5,542 nt of DNA from Bacteroidetes bacterium GWA2_31_9b (GTDB taxonomy: Bacteria; Bacteroidota; Bacteroidia; Bacteroidales; UBA12077). The translations under genes and the position numbers were made by a program. Position 1 is the stretch's first letter. Each line of letters opens with the position of its first letter. Positions 4,983 through 5,542 of this stretch are shown piece by piece. The notes under the pieces were generated by a model. That model was not told the DNA's origin. It was given only the letters and a program-made list of their open reading frames with translations, and searched no databases. The stretch is taken from positions 1 through 5,542 of the forward strand of contig MENE01000158.1 in the NCBI GenBank assembly GCA_001769005.1. Direction: 5' to 3'.

Positions 4983-5542
4983 CTAGCGAAAATAATCAAT
5001 TTCTTTTAATATTAAATCAAAATTGTAATAATGAATTTCTAAAATTTCATGATTATCATTTAAAACTGCATAGGCTTTATTGTAATCGAATCCGGCTTTG
5101 TTTCCAAATTCATCAACACTATTTTCGGCAGGTTTTCTAAAAAGTTCCAATTCATTTAAATCTCCAGTGTAATCTTCAACAGAAATTATACAAAATGCTA
5201 TGGATTCATTTATAGAATCTACCTTTTCCTTTGATAAATCAGAAACTATACGTTCAAATTCAATACTATGAAAATAAGTAAAATATTGAGTTAATTTATT
5301 CAGGTTAAATTCAGGTTCAGGCTTGCTTTCTTTCGTATTCTGAAGAGTAAATGAGTTATCATTTAAATGACTTAATCTAAATGATTTTATGATATTCTGA
5401 GGGTATTCAACAGCAATCGTTTTGATATTTTGAGGCATGTAATTAAAAATTATTTTATCACGCCAAAAATCATCATTCGAAATAAATAATTGAGAAACCA
5501 AACCTTCAAACTGTGGAATTTTTACACTGTATGGTTCCAATG
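4983..5542 (-). CDS. DUF4340-like conserved protein, 5'-truncated by the window
   Basis: The frame is open to the right edge of the window, so this is the C-terminal part (about 186 codons visible) of a longer protein. The apparent start at 5540 is a TTG inside the frame, not a convincing initiation codon. The recognisable part is EPYSVKIPQFEGLVSQLF...DDFWRDKIIFNY...NIKTIAVEYPQN, followed by SFRLSHLNDNSFTLQN. This is the strand-turn pattern I associate with DUF4340-type proteins of Bacteroidota: a V-I-P-G/F-G strand, 'WRD..IF', then 'I..I.VEYP...SF.L'. Such proteins commonly have an N-terminal membrane anchor and an envelope-facing beta-rich domain; the anchor would be outside this window. 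No function is established. The remainder is acidic and aromatic (EILEIHYYNFDLILKEIDYF at the end). It is on the same strand as dnaN, but the 102-bp gap and possible dnaN promoter argue against obligatory co-transcription. Family assignment is moderate; that the gene is real and protein-coding is much surer. Confidence 0.72.
   Translation of the reverse strand, partial: LEPYSVKIPQFEGLVSQLFISNDDFWRDKIIFNYMPQNIKTIAVEYPQNIIKSFRLSHLNDNSFTLQNTKESKPEPEFNLNKLTQYFTYFHSIEFERIVSDLSKEKVDSINESIAFCIISVEDYTGDLNELELFRKPAENSVDEFGNKAGFDYNKAYAVLNDNHEILEIHYYNFDLILKEIDYFR

Noticed and set aside
5538..5540. TTG as the start codon of the gene at the right edge
   Set aside because: The frame continues past the window edge, and the conserved domain is already under way at EPYSVKIPQF, so the gene is simply truncated.

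Overview
This window is A+T-rich bacterial chromosome. It looks like a member of the Bacteroidota, most likely a Bacteroidales/Marinilabiliales-type organism. The protein sequences of DnaN, MqnA, the small helix-turn-helix protein and the DUF4340-like protein have the flavour of that phylum. Start codons lack Shine-Dalgarno sequences and sit behind A-rich leaders. Two intergenic regions carry exact matches to the Bacteroidota -7 promoter consensus TAnnTTTG. These assignments come from reading the sequence and recalling families, not from database searches.

The window has two converging halves. On the plus strand (1-2078) are the 3' part of mqnA (menaquinone synthesis by the futalosine route), a GNAT acetyltransferase gene 22 bp behind it, a separate small DNA-binding-protein gene that ends in a strong intrinsic terminator, and an HD-domain phosphohydrolase gene starting almost directly after that terminator. 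On the minus strand, read from right to left (5542-2172), are the 3' part of a DUF4340-like protein gene, dnaN (beta sliding clamp), a DnaQ-like DEDDh 3'-5' exonuclease gene and a FAHD1-like fumarylacetoacetase-family hydrolase gene. The two halves meet in the convergent gap 2079-2171.

Functionally the right half is a replication neighbourhood: the clamp gene is followed by a proofreading-type exonuclease gene. A well-formed minus-strand terminator and a candidate promoter lie between them, so the two are probably not one simple transcript. The FAHD gene has short repeats on both sides: an 8-bp tandem repeat downstream and an inverted/direct repeat cluster upstream. The left half is metabolic and housekeeping in character.

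All genes appear intact except the two cut by the window edges. No tRNA, rRNA, CRISPR array, insertion sequence or phage gene was seen, and no gene-free stretch exceeds about 110 bp. I see no clear undescribed multi-gene system. The most interesting signals are in the intergenic regions: terminator/start packing, the repeat cluster with an embedded -7 element, and a quasi-palindrome before dnaN.
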